Below, piece by piece: positions 1-6,353 of a stretch of DNA of 17,823 bases (positions are counted from its first letter, which is position 1; the number at the start of each line of letters is the position of its first letter). The notes beneath the pieces were generated by a model. The model searched no databases and was not told the origin of the DNA. It was given only the letters and a program-made list of their open reading frames with translations. This DNA comes from Candidatus Aminicenantota bacterium. GTDB lineage: Bacteria; Acidobacteriota; Aminicenantia; Aminicenantales; Aminicenantaceae. The DNA lies in contig JAUWYH010000008.1 of assembly GCA_030615975.1 (NCBI GenBank), positions 1 to 17,823 on the forward strand. Direction: 5' to 3'. A program made the translations under genes and the position numbers.

Positions 1-182
1 TTTAATGCCCGTCCAAACGCCTGTTCTTGTCTGAGGATTTTTTGAGGAAGGAGCATGAGTTTTTCTTTAGCTAGCTCCAAGACTTTTTTCCAGCGTGAGA
101 GTTTAATCTGAATTTGAGCGATTGGTTCAGAAGAAAAATATCTGTATTTATGGCGATAGTCCTGAGTGAAGAAAAACCTCAT
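1..182 (-). CDS. Unrecognised protein, N-terminal fragment cut by window edge
   Basis: An open minus-strand frame starts at the ATG at 182 and runs off the left edge after about 60 codons. The product begins MRFFFTQDYRHKYRYF and continues with a basic, helical-looking stretch rich in Lys, Leu, Gln and Arg. There is no signal peptide and no motif I can name. The ATG is the first possible start, because an in-frame TGA lies four codons upstream. No Shine-Dalgarno sequence is visible. A TGCTAAAAT extended -10 box lies 11 bases before the ATG, which suggests a very short or absent leader. It follows the ABC importer operon on the same strand after a 143-base gap, but its own promoter suggests separate transcription. 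I assign no function. That it is a real gene is an inference from the open frame plus the well-placed promoter. Confidence 0.55.
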   Translation of the reverse strand, partial: MRFFFTQDYRHKYRYFSSEPIAQIQIKLSRWKKVLELAKEKLMLLPQKILRQEQAFGRAL

Positions 183-193
183 GAGTTTGTATC

Positions 194-223
194 ATTTTAG
201 CATTTCGTTTGGAAAAAGCGCAA
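194..223 (-). promoter_or_regulatory. Candidate sigma70 promoter, extended -10, for the left-edge gene
   Basis: On the minus strand TTGCGC (223-218) is separated by 18 bases from TAAAAT (199-194), which is preceded by TGC to form an extended -10 (TGnTAAAAT). The -35 is a poor match and the -10 a good one. The expected transcription start is only about 5 bases before the ATG at 182. This is inferred from consensus matching. Confidence 0.45.
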
Positions 224-324
224 GAAGTTGGAAGAAATAATAAGCAGCTCTTTTTCCGTGACCAAAAACCTGTCTTATAATTTCAATATATCAAGGAATT
301 GGAGATGCTTCTGAAGAGATATCT

Positions 325-351
325 TCTATCTTCTTTGGTTGAGAAGATAGA
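325..351. repeat. Perfect inverted repeat across the permease stop codon
   Basis: A 10-base stem (325-334 with 342-351) and a 7-base loop form a perfect but GC-poor hairpin that includes the permease stop codon (TAG at 328-326). No T-tract follows on either strand, so it is not a standard intrinsic terminator. It could mark or protect the 3' end of the importer mRNA, or be coincidental. Confidence 0.45.
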
Positions 352-1312
352 TAAAGAAAGGAGCCCCTATTCCTGCAGTGATGATTCCAATCGGTAACTC
401 TGTGGGGAAGAGGAGTGTACGAGCCAATAGGTCAGAGTAGATTAGAAAGATTCCTCCTGCTAAACAAGAGAAAAAGAAAAGATGCCTGTGATCTGGACCT
501 ATGAGAATGCGTATCCAATGAGGGACAATCAGACCGACAAAGCCGATGATTCCACTTACAGAAACAGCCGAAGCTGCAAGCAGAGTGGAGATAGTAAGAA
601 AGATTTTTCTGACCTGACTTACTGAGCAGCCAAGGGATTGAGCGACATCGTCCCCTAAGACTAGGAGATTCATATCTTTGGCTAACCATTGAGCTATAAT
701 AAAACAAAAAAGGAAATAGGGGAAAACGGTTGTGATTTGATTCCAGTCTGAAAGAGCAAAGCTTCCTAGGAGCCAAAAAACAGCTTGTTCGAAAGATTCT
801 GATTTGAGGAATATGAAGAAAGAAGTCAGAGCTGAAGTAAGTGCCCCTGCAGCGATTCCTGTGAGGAGCAAAGTTTCAACTTTAAAAATTCCTTTTCTTT
901 GGGAAAGGAGATATACAAAAGAGACAAGAATGAATCCAGAAGCAAAAGCGAAGATGCTCTGAAGAGAAAAACCCAAGACTTGCATGTTTAATCCAAGATA
1001 GATGGAAAGGACAGCACCTAAAGAGGCTCCTGATGAGACACCGACGACAAAAGGACCGGCCATCGGGTTTTGGAAATAGCCTTGGAGGATTGCCCCTGAA
1101 AGTGAAAGGCTTGCCCCAACAAGAAAGGCTAGAACGACTCGGGAAAGCCTGAGGTTTACAAAGATGGTCGAGTATGTTTCATCATGATGTATGATAAAAT
1201 CCCATAGATCTTGGAGGTTTGTTGGCACGGGCCCTTCAAGAAGAGAAAATAACAATCCTGAGAAGAAAAGAACAACGAGAATCAGGAGAAGCTTGAATCT
1301 TTTCGATTTCAT
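326..1312 (-). CDS. ABC importer permease, FecCD/BtuC family
   Basis: This is the inner-membrane permease of a type II ABC importer for cobalamin, heme or an iron chelate, 328 residues long, which is normal for the family. It is hydrophobic throughout, with multiple transmembrane helices (about ten are expected from BtuC). Family motifs are visible: NPMAGPFVVGVSSGAS at about 82-97, the GDDVAQSLG segment at about 220-228 that corresponds to the ATPase-contacting region, and GIIGFVGLIVPHWIR at about 254-268, close to BtuC's GPIGFIGLVIPH. The ATG overlaps the stop of the binding-protein gene by four bases (ATGA), so the two are probably translationally coupled. It is the last gene of the three-gene importer operon. 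The family is certain. The substrate is inferred from the BtuF-like partner and is less certain, so I withhold a gene symbol. Confidence 0.93.
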   Translation of the reverse strand: MKSKRFKLLLILVVLFFSGLLFSLLEGPVPTNLQDLWDFIIHHDETYSTIFVNLRLSRVVLAFLVGASLSLSGAILQGYFQNPMAGPFVVGVSSGASLGAVLSIYLGLNMQVLGFSLQSIFAFASGFILVSFVYLLSQRKGIFKVETLLLTGIAAGALTSALTSFFIFLKSESFEQAVFWLLGSFALSDWNQITTVFPYFLFCFIIAQWLAKDMNLLVLGDDVAQSLGCSVSQVRKIFLTISTLLAASAVSVSGIIGFVGLIVPHWIRILIGPDHRHLFFFSCLAGGIFLIYSDLLARTLLFPTELPIGIITAGIGAPFFIYLLNQRR

Positions 1313-2223
1313 TTTGAGAGCTTGTCTTCAAAATGTTTGGGGTGAAGAATACGAGCGAGTTCGGCAAGGGCATCGATGAACCGAGGACCTGGCCTTGTGG
1401 CTATGTTTTCATCCAGATGGTAAATGTTGTCTGTAACCACTGCCCTTAGTCTTTCAAAGGGTTTTTCTTTTTTTATCCATTCTTTAGCTCTATCGAATTC
1501 TTCCTGGGATTTGGAGATTATTATGATGATTTCTGGGTCCTCATGGATGAGCTGTTCTCGATTGATATGAAGCCATTTCCTTTGTATTTTGCCTGCAATG
1601 TTTACGCCTTTAGCTTTTCTTACGAGGTCATCAAGAAAACTGTCCTTCCCGCATGTCCAGAGACCCATGCCATGGAGAGAGAAAAAGACTTTTGGGTCTT
1701 TTTCTACATTCAGAAGAGCCTCTTGGATTTTATAATATTTTTTCTTCATGGATTGGATAAGGAATTTTGCTTCTTTCTCTTTTTGAGTTAGAACACCAAT
1801 TTTCTTGATTAAGGGGAATACAGATTCGATGTCTCTCCCCATTTCTAAGGCAAAAAGGGGTAAGCCAAGTTTTTTGAGCCGTTTGAGAATTCTTAAGGGG
1901 TTTCCCCGAAAACTTATTATGAGATCAGGATTCAAAGCTTTTATTTTCTCCAGATTTGGATTGACCATTCCGCCGATCTTTTCTATTTTCAGAGCTTCTG
2001 GAGGATAATCACAGTAACGTGTGACTCCCACGATCTTATTCCCTAAACCAAGAGCAAAAAGGATCTCAGTTATGTTTGGTGATAAGGAAATTATTCTTTT
2101 CGGGGGAGAAGAAACATCAAAAGAAAATCCTAAGGCATCTTTGATGGTTTTTATTTGACCTGCAAAAAGAGCGGCAGAAAGGAAGAGGAGAAAAGGGACA
2201 ATCTGAGTTTTATTTCGCCTCAT
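1309..2223 (-). CDS. Periplasmic substrate-binding protein, BtuF-like
   Basis: This is the extracytoplasmic binding protein of the importer, 304 residues. The N-terminus has Arg/Lys followed by a hydrophobic run (PFLLFLSAALFAG), a typical Sec signal peptide with no lipobox Cys, so the protein is probably soluble in the periplasm. From about residue 42 it reads RIISLSPNITEILFALGLG, then VGVTRYCDYPPEA, which closely resembles the class III binding-protein fold (PF01497) and the BtuF subgroup. The Glu of NITEIL corresponds to the lobe-surface Glu that docks on the permease in BtuF. A later segment, NPNLEKIKALNPDLIIS, is also family-typical. The gene sits between ATPase and permease with ATGA overlaps on both sides. 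Cobalamin is the best guess for the ligand. Other tetrapyrroles or iron-siderophores remain possible. Confidence 0.9.
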   Translation of the reverse strand: MRRNKTQIVPFLLFLSAALFAGQIKTIKDALGFSFDVSSPPKRIISLSPNITEILFALGLGNKIVGVTRYCDYPPEALKIEKIGGMVNPNLEKIKALNPDLIISFRGNPLRILKRLKKLGLPLFALEMGRDIESVFPLIKKIGVLTQKEKEAKFLIQSMKKKYYKIQEALLNVEKDPKVFFSLHGMGLWTCGKDSFLDDLVRKAKGVNIAGKIQRKWLHINREQLIHEDPEIIIIISKSQEEFDRAKEWIKKEKPFERLRAVVTDNIYHLDENIATRPGPRFIDALAELARILHPKHFEDKLSK

Positions 2224-3014
2224 TTTATCTCCGGGAGTTTTGGATTCAGAGATATTTCAGGAAGCATAGAGTGAAGATTTTTTCTTATTTCTACTTCTGC
2301 CTTAAAAACAGATTTGATATTTTTTTTTGTGATCAGTTTTTCTGGAGGGCCTTGGGAATGAATTCTACCATTTTTGAGAAATAATAGTTTCTGCGAGTAA
2401 GGAATGGCGAGGTTGATATTGTGTTCTGTAGCAAGAATCGTTTTCCCTTTTTGGCTTTGAAGTTCCTTGAGAATTTGATAAATCTCGATTTGATAGCTGA
2501 TATCTAGATGAGAGCTGGGTTCATCGAGAAAAAGGAGAGGTGTGTCTTGAGCTAATGCCCTGGCAATAAAAACTCTCTGTTGTTCGCCACCGCTTAAATG
2601 GGCAATTCTTTTCCCCTTAAGATGGGAAATCTGGGTGAGATTCATGACTTCTTCGATTATTTCTAAGTCCACAGAAGAGGAACTACCCAGCCGCCCTTGA
2701 TGGATATACCTTCCCATAAGAACGACTTCTTCCACGCCGAATTCAAAGGAGAAGTTGAATATTTGAGGGACATAAGCAATCTTTTTGGCCAATTGGCGAG
2801 GCTTTAAAGAGATAATATCTTGACCATCAATCTTGATCTTGCCTGAAACATTCTTCAAATGGCCTTGAAGGGCTTTTATTAAAGTGCTTTTCCCTGAGCC
2901 GTTTCGGCCAAGAATGGAAACAAATTCTCCTTCCTTCAAGGAGAAGGTAATATTTCTTATAACATGATCCTTTTCATATCCCGCAGAAAGATTGTTAACT
3001 TCAAGAATTGTCAT
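2220..3014 (-). CDS. ABC importer ATPase, BtuD/FepC family
   Basis: This is the cytoplasmic ATPase that powers the BtuC-like permease. From the ATG at 3014 the protein has 264 residues, the usual length. Visible motifs are Walker A GRNGSGKST (36-44), Q-loop Gln84 in YVPQ, signature LSGGEQQR (140-147), Walker B LLFLDEP (160-166) and the H-loop His198. I chose 3014 because homology begins there (MTILEVNNLSAGY) and a GGGGA sequence lies 7 bases upstream. However, the frame stays open upstream to an ATG at 3161, which would add 49 residues with no ABC homology, and a good promoter lies just before that ATG. Its stop overlaps the binding-protein ATG by four bases. It is the first gene of the importer operon. 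Confidence 0.9.
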   Translation of the reverse strand: MTILEVNNLSAGYEKDHVIRNITFSLKEGEFVSILGRNGSGKSTLIKALQGHLKNVSGKIKIDGQDIISLKPRQLAKKIAYVPQIFNFSFEFGVEEVVLMGRYIHQGRLGSSSSVDLEIIEEVMNLTQISHLKGKRIAHLSGGEQQRVFIARALAQDTPLLFLDEPSSHLDISYQIEIYQILKELQSQKGKTILATEHNINLAIPYSQKLLFLKNGRIHSQGPPEKLITKKNIKSVFKAEVEIRKNLHSMLPEISLNPKLPEIK

Positions 3015-3038
3015 CTTTATTTCCCCATTTAAAGCCTC

Positions 3039-3068
3039 ATTCTTTGCAGAAAAAATCTTATTTGTCAA
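3039..3068 (-). promoter_or_regulatory. Secondary candidate promoter of the importer operon
   Basis: On the minus strand a perfect TTGACA (3068-3063) is followed after 18 bases by AAGAAT (3044-3039, four of six matches). It would start RNA about 18 bases before the ATPase ATG at 3014. It is weaker overall than the candidate at 3170-3197 and could be an alternative start site. Confidence 0.3.
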
Positions 3069-3097
3069 GATGCCTTTGGGCTTTATAACGAAAAGTG

Positions 3098-3106
3098 TGG
3101 TATAAT
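3098..3106 (+). promoter_or_regulatory. Perfect extended -10 box (TGGTATAAT) facing leuS
   Basis: TGG at 3098-3100 followed by TATAAT at 3101-3106 is a perfect extended -10 on the plus strand. No good -35 lies at normal spacing (TTGGGC lies 19 bases upstream). It could give a longer leuS transcript with a leader of about 225 bases that is antisense to the start of the importer mRNA. It may also be chance in AT-rich DNA. Confidence 0.25.
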
Positions 3107-3169
3107 ACAGCAGGATTAGACTTTCATAATTTTTCTGAAATTTATGGAACTCTAACCCCATTGATTTTT

Positions 3170-3197
3170 GTTATAGAACCCTTCCCATTCCTGTCAA
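3170..3197 (-). promoter_or_regulatory. Candidate main promoter of the ABC importer operon
   Basis: On the minus strand a perfect TTGACA (3197-3192) is followed by a 16-base spacer and TATAAC (3175-3170, five of six). The predicted transcription start falls about 1-2 bases before the ATG at 3161, which is in frame with the ATPase. It therefore gives either a leader of about 149 bases or a leaderless longer ATPase. Confidence 0.5.
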
Positions 3198-3231
3198 GTC
3201 ATTTAATAATCTAACCATAATTCTCATCATC

Positions 3232-3260
3232 TTGACTTTTAATAATAATAAAATTAGTAT
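3232..3260 (+). promoter_or_regulatory. Candidate promoter of leuS-lptE-holA
   Basis: TTGACT (3232-3237), a 17-base spacer and TAGTAT (3255-3260) form a reasonable sigma70-type promoter. The expected start is near 3267, leaving a leader of about 70 bases before the leuS ATG. No T-box or other known leader element is visible in that leader. Confidence 0.5.
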
Positions 3261-3337
3261 TTATGAATGATTTTTAGAGAGGTGTTTGTTGCTCTTATTT
3301 AGTCAAACATCATACGAAAAGCAGGAAAAATCCAGGT

Positions 3338-5821
3338 ATGAACAGAGACTATAAATTCAAAAAGATTGAAGAAAAATGGCAGAGAATTTGGGAAAAAGAG
3401 GATGTTTTTAAATCCTGCGAAGATCCTAAAAAAAATAAGTATTACTGCCTGGAAATGTACCCATATCCGTCCGGCCGCATCCATATGGGTCAAGTCAGAA
3501 ATTATGCGATTGGAGATGTCATTTCTCGCTATATGTTCATGAAGGGTTTTTATGTGCTTCATCCTATCGGCTGGGATGCCTTAGGAATGCCAGCCGAGAA
3601 TGCCGCTATTACCGAGGGTGTTCATCCTCAAAATTGGACTCTTGATAATATTTCCCATATGAAAAGGCAATTGAAAAGACTGGGATTCAGTTACGATTGG
3701 TCGAGAGAAGTGAATACTTGTCTTCCTGAATATTATAGATGGAATCAATGGATTTTTCTAAAGATGTTCGAGGGAGGCTTGGCCTATCGGAAAAAGAGCT
3801 GGGTGAACTGGTGCCCTCAATGTCAAACAGTTCTAGCCAATGAGCAAGTCATCGGTGATCGGTGCTGGCGCTGTGACTCAGTCGTCAAGCAAAAAGAGAT
3901 GGAGCAGTGGTTTTTGAAGATCACAGACTATGCAGAAGAGCTCCTGTCAGGCCATGGGATGTTGGAAAAATGGCCAGAAAATGTTCTTCTTATGCAGAAA
4001 AACTGGATAGGGAAGAGCACGGGAGGCCATCTTATATTTCCTCTGGTTGATTATTCTCAATCCATTGAAATCTTTACAACTCGGGTGGATACGATCTATG
4101 GGGCCACATTTTTAGTCCTTTCTCCTGAACACCCTTTAAGCCTGGATTTAATAGCTGATTCGGATCAAAGGGAAAAGTTACAGGAATGGGTAGAAAAAAG
4201 CATTTCAGAGCGCCATCTTAGAAGAGAACTGGAAGAAGCAGAGAAAGAAGGGATCGATACAGGCAGGAAAGCTGTTAACCCCTACACGGGTGAAGAAATA
4301 CCTGTTTGGATTGCTAATTATGTGTTGATGGAATATGGGACTGGGGCCATCATGGCTGTACCAGCCCATGACCAAAGAGATTTTGAATTTGCCAGAAAAT
4401 ATTCCTTGCCCATTAAGGTCGTCATAGTACCAGAAGGTGAATCTCCTCCAGAAGAGCCGGAGGAGGCTTTTGAAGGTTATGGATTGGTAGTCAATTCCGG
4501 ACCTTTCTCTGGGAAGTCTTGTCAAGAGGCAGTAGAAGAGATGATTAAATATTCAGAGGAAAGGGAATTTGGGAGGAAGAGTACGATTTATCGCCTTCGA
4601 GATTGGGGGATTTCCCGCCAACGATATTGGGGAACGCCCATTCCTGTAATCTACTGCCAAAATTGCGGAACAGTTGGAGTTCCATATGAAGAATTACCAG
4701 TTTTGCTTCCTTATGATGTAGAATTTAAAGGGGAGGAAGGTTCTCCTCTCGAAAAAGTCGAAAGTTTTGTTAAAACCACATGTCCCAAATGCAAGGGTGA
4801 GGCCCGTCGAGAAACAGATACGATGGATACCTTTTTTGACTCTTCTTGGTATCATTTTCGGTATACTTCTCCCCATGAAGATAAGCTTCCCTTTAGTCCA
4901 CAGTATGCCGATTACTGGCTTCCTGTTGATCTCTATATAGGCGGAGTGGAGCATGCAATTCTTCATCTGATTTATGCTCGCTTTTTCTGTAAATTTTTCA
5001 GAGATTTCGGCTTAACATTGATGAATGAACCATTTCCCCGTCTGCTTGCTCAGGGAATGGTGACTAGAGATGGTGCTAAGATGTCAAAATCAAAAGGAAA
5101 TGTTGTCGATCCTGATGATATGGTGGAAAAATATGGGGCGGATACCTTAAGGCTTTTTATTCTTTTTGCGTCTCCTCCTGAAAAAGAGTTTGCTTGGAAT
5201 GAGAAAGGAATTGAAGGATGTTTTAGGTTTTTGAATCGTATTTGGGCCTTTTTTATAGAAAATATGGACATCTTTGAAGATGAGACTATTTCTGAATATG
5301 AGGAGGAAAGGGGTAGATTGAGAGCGAATCGCCTGAGGATAATAATGCATCAAACCATAAGAAAAGTTAGCGAAGATATAGAAAAAAGATATCATTTGAA
5401 TACAGCGATAAGCTCTATAATGGAGTTTTTTAAACAAATCAAAAAGGAAAAACAAGATTTGAGAAGAAATCATGAGGGGAAGAAGCTTTTAGATGAAGCG
5501 ATGGAAAAGCTGATTCTGCTCCTTTCCCCATTTGCTCCTCATGTCTGTGAAGAACTTTGGGAAAGAATGGGTCACAAGACCTTTCTCATTCGTACGTCAT
5601 GGCCTTCTTTTGATCCTCGACTTGCCAGAGAGGAAAAAGTCACAATAGTCGTCCAAATCAATGGAAAACTAAGGGATAAATTCGAAGCAGCCAGAGATTT
5701 GCCTGAAGAACAAATAAGGGAAAGAACCCTAGGCCTGAGTCGAATCCAGAACCTTATAGAAGAAAAAGAAGTTAAAAAAATCATTTACATCAAGAATAGG
5801 TTGGTTAACATTGTTTTATGA
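3338..5821 (+). CDS. leuS: Leucyl-tRNA synthetase
   Basis: This class I aminoacyl-tRNA synthetase charges tRNA-Leu with leucine in the cytoplasm. The 827 residues match the bacterial length. The HIGH-type motif is HMGQ at 49-52 inside YPYPSGRIHMGQ, and KMSKS is at 581-585 inside GAKMSKSKGNVVDP. The CP1 editing domain carries TTRVDTIYGATF from residue 247 and the later AVPAHDQRDFEFA segment. Cys pairs (WCPQC/CWRC and YCQNC/TCPKC) suggest zinc-binding modules. The C-terminal VVQINGKLRDK is the usual start of the small C-terminal domain. The ATG at 3338 gives the expected N-terminus, although the nearby Shine-Dalgarno match is poor. It leads a plus-strand operon, with lptE following 19 bases after the stop, an arrangement common in Gram-negative bacteria. 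Confidence 0.98.
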   Translation: MNRDYKFKKIEEKWQRIWEKEDVFKSCEDPKKNKYYCLEMYPYPSGRIHMGQVRNYAIGDVISRYMFMKGFYVLHPIGWDALGMPAENAAITEGVHPQNWTLDNISHMKRQLKRLGFSYDWSREVNTCLPEYYRWNQWIFLKMFEGGLAYRKKSWVNWCPQCQTVLANEQVIGDRCWRCDSVVKQKEMEQWFLKITDYAEELLSGHGMLEKWPENVLLMQKNWIGKSTGGHLIFPLVDYSQSIEIFTTRVDTIYGATFLVLSPEHPLSLDLIADSDQREKLQEWVEKSISERHLRRELEEAEKEGIDTGRKAVNPYTGEEIPVWIANYVLMEYGTGAIMAVPAHDQRDFEFARKYSLPIKVVIVPEGESPPEEPEEAFEGYGLVVNSGPFSGKSCQEAVEEMIKYSEEREFGRKSTIYRLRDWGISRQRYWGTPIPVIYCQNCGTVGVPYEELPVLLPYDVEFKGEEGSPLEKVESFVKTTCPKCKGEARRETDTMDTFFDSSWYHFRYTSPHEDKLPFSPQYADYWLPVDLYIGGVEHAILHLIYARFFCKFFRDFGLTLMNEPFPRLLAQGMVTRDGAKMSKSKGNVVDPDDMVEKYGADTLRLFILFASPPEKEFAWNEKGIEGCFRFLNRIWAFFIENMDIFEDETISEYEEERGRLRANRLRIIMHQTIRKVSEDIEKRYHLNTAISSIMEFFKQIKKEKQDLRRNHEGKKLLDEAMEKLILLLSPFAPHVCEELWERMGHKTFLIRTSWPSFDPRLAREEKVTIVVQINGKLRDKFEAARDLPEEQIRERTLGLSRIQNLIEEKEVKKIIYIKNRLVNIVL

Positions 5822-5840
5822 TTTTTTTTCCAAAGTCGGA

Positions 5841-6350
5841 ATGAAGAAAATCTTTTTCCTCCTTTTTTTATGCTTTTTCTTTCTTGAATGTGGTTACCAT
5901 CTCCGAGGCACAGGGAGCTCTCTTCCTGCTCATATCAAGAAAATTAATATTCCTATGTTTAAGAACTTAACTCATCGCTTTGAGCTGGATGTGAAATTAA
6001 CCCGAAAAGTTATTGATGAGATGATAGCCAGGGGAAAAGTGGAAATTACAGGAGATGTCCAATCGGCAGATGCTATTTTAATCGGCGAAATAATCTCTTT
6101 CGAAGCTACTCCTATCGCTTTTTCTGGAGAGGGGCAAGCCGATCGTTACTACATCGCTATTGTAGCAGAAATTAGGCTAAGAGACTTGATTAACCGGAAG
6201 ATTATCTTTTCGAATCCAAACTTCGTTTATCAGGAGCAATACGAAGTTCCACCAGGAAAAGATTTTGAGACGGTACAAACAGAAGCGATAGAGAAGGTAG
6301 CAGAGAAATTTGCTCGGAGTTTAGTTATAACTATTTTGGAAGGATTTTAG
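5841..6350 (+). CDS. lptE: LPS-assembly lipoprotein LptE-like
   Basis: This is a probable outer-membrane lipoprotein that plugs the LptD barrel and helps deliver LPS to the cell surface. From the ATG at 5841 it has 169 residues. It starts MKKIFFLLFLCFFFLECGYHLRG: a short basic start, a very hydrophobic stretch, then Cys16 followed directly by GYHLRG, the hallmark start of mature LptE. The rest (IPMFKNLTHRFELDVKLTRKVIDEM and ADAILIGEI) fits the DUF400/LptE family. The upstream ATG at 5811 would overlap leuS and put ten residues before the signal peptide, so I prefer 5841. The residue before Cys is Glu, unusual for a signal peptidase II site. The gene lies between leuS and holA, the common position for lptE. 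The holA start follows after three bases. Confidence 0.88.
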   Translation: MKKIFFLLFLCFFFLECGYHLRGTGSSLPAHIKKINIPMFKNLTHRFELDVKLTRKVIDEMIARGKVEITGDVQSADAILIGEIISFEATPIAFSGEGQADRYYIAIVAEIRLRDLINRKIIFSNPNFVYQEQYEVPPGKDFETVQTEAIEKVAEKFARSLVITILEGF

Positions 6351-6353
6351 GGA

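Larger units (their letters stand above)
3015..3337. other. Divergent intergenic region between importer operon and leuS
   Basis: These 323 AT-rich bases hold back-to-back sigma70-like promoters for the importer operon (minus) and leuS (plus), whose -35 hexamers at 3192-3197 and 3232-3237 mirror each other. The importer-side 147 bases (3015-3161) are open in frame with the ATPase and may be leader or coding. I see no cobalamin riboswitch (no B12-box core), no leucine T-box before leuS, and no small RNA or terminator. Confidence 0.7.

Noticed and set aside
432..776. Minus-strand open frame of 114 codons inside the permease gene
   Set aside because: It is an alternative frame of the clearly homologous permease, with a low-complexity Ser/Arg/Phe composition.
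3015..3337. Possible cobalamin riboswitch or leucine T-box in the importer/leuS intergenic region
   Set aside because: I looked for the B12-box core on the minus strand and for T-box and specifier hallmarks on the plus strand. Neither is present, and the leuS leader from the best promoter is only about 70 bases.
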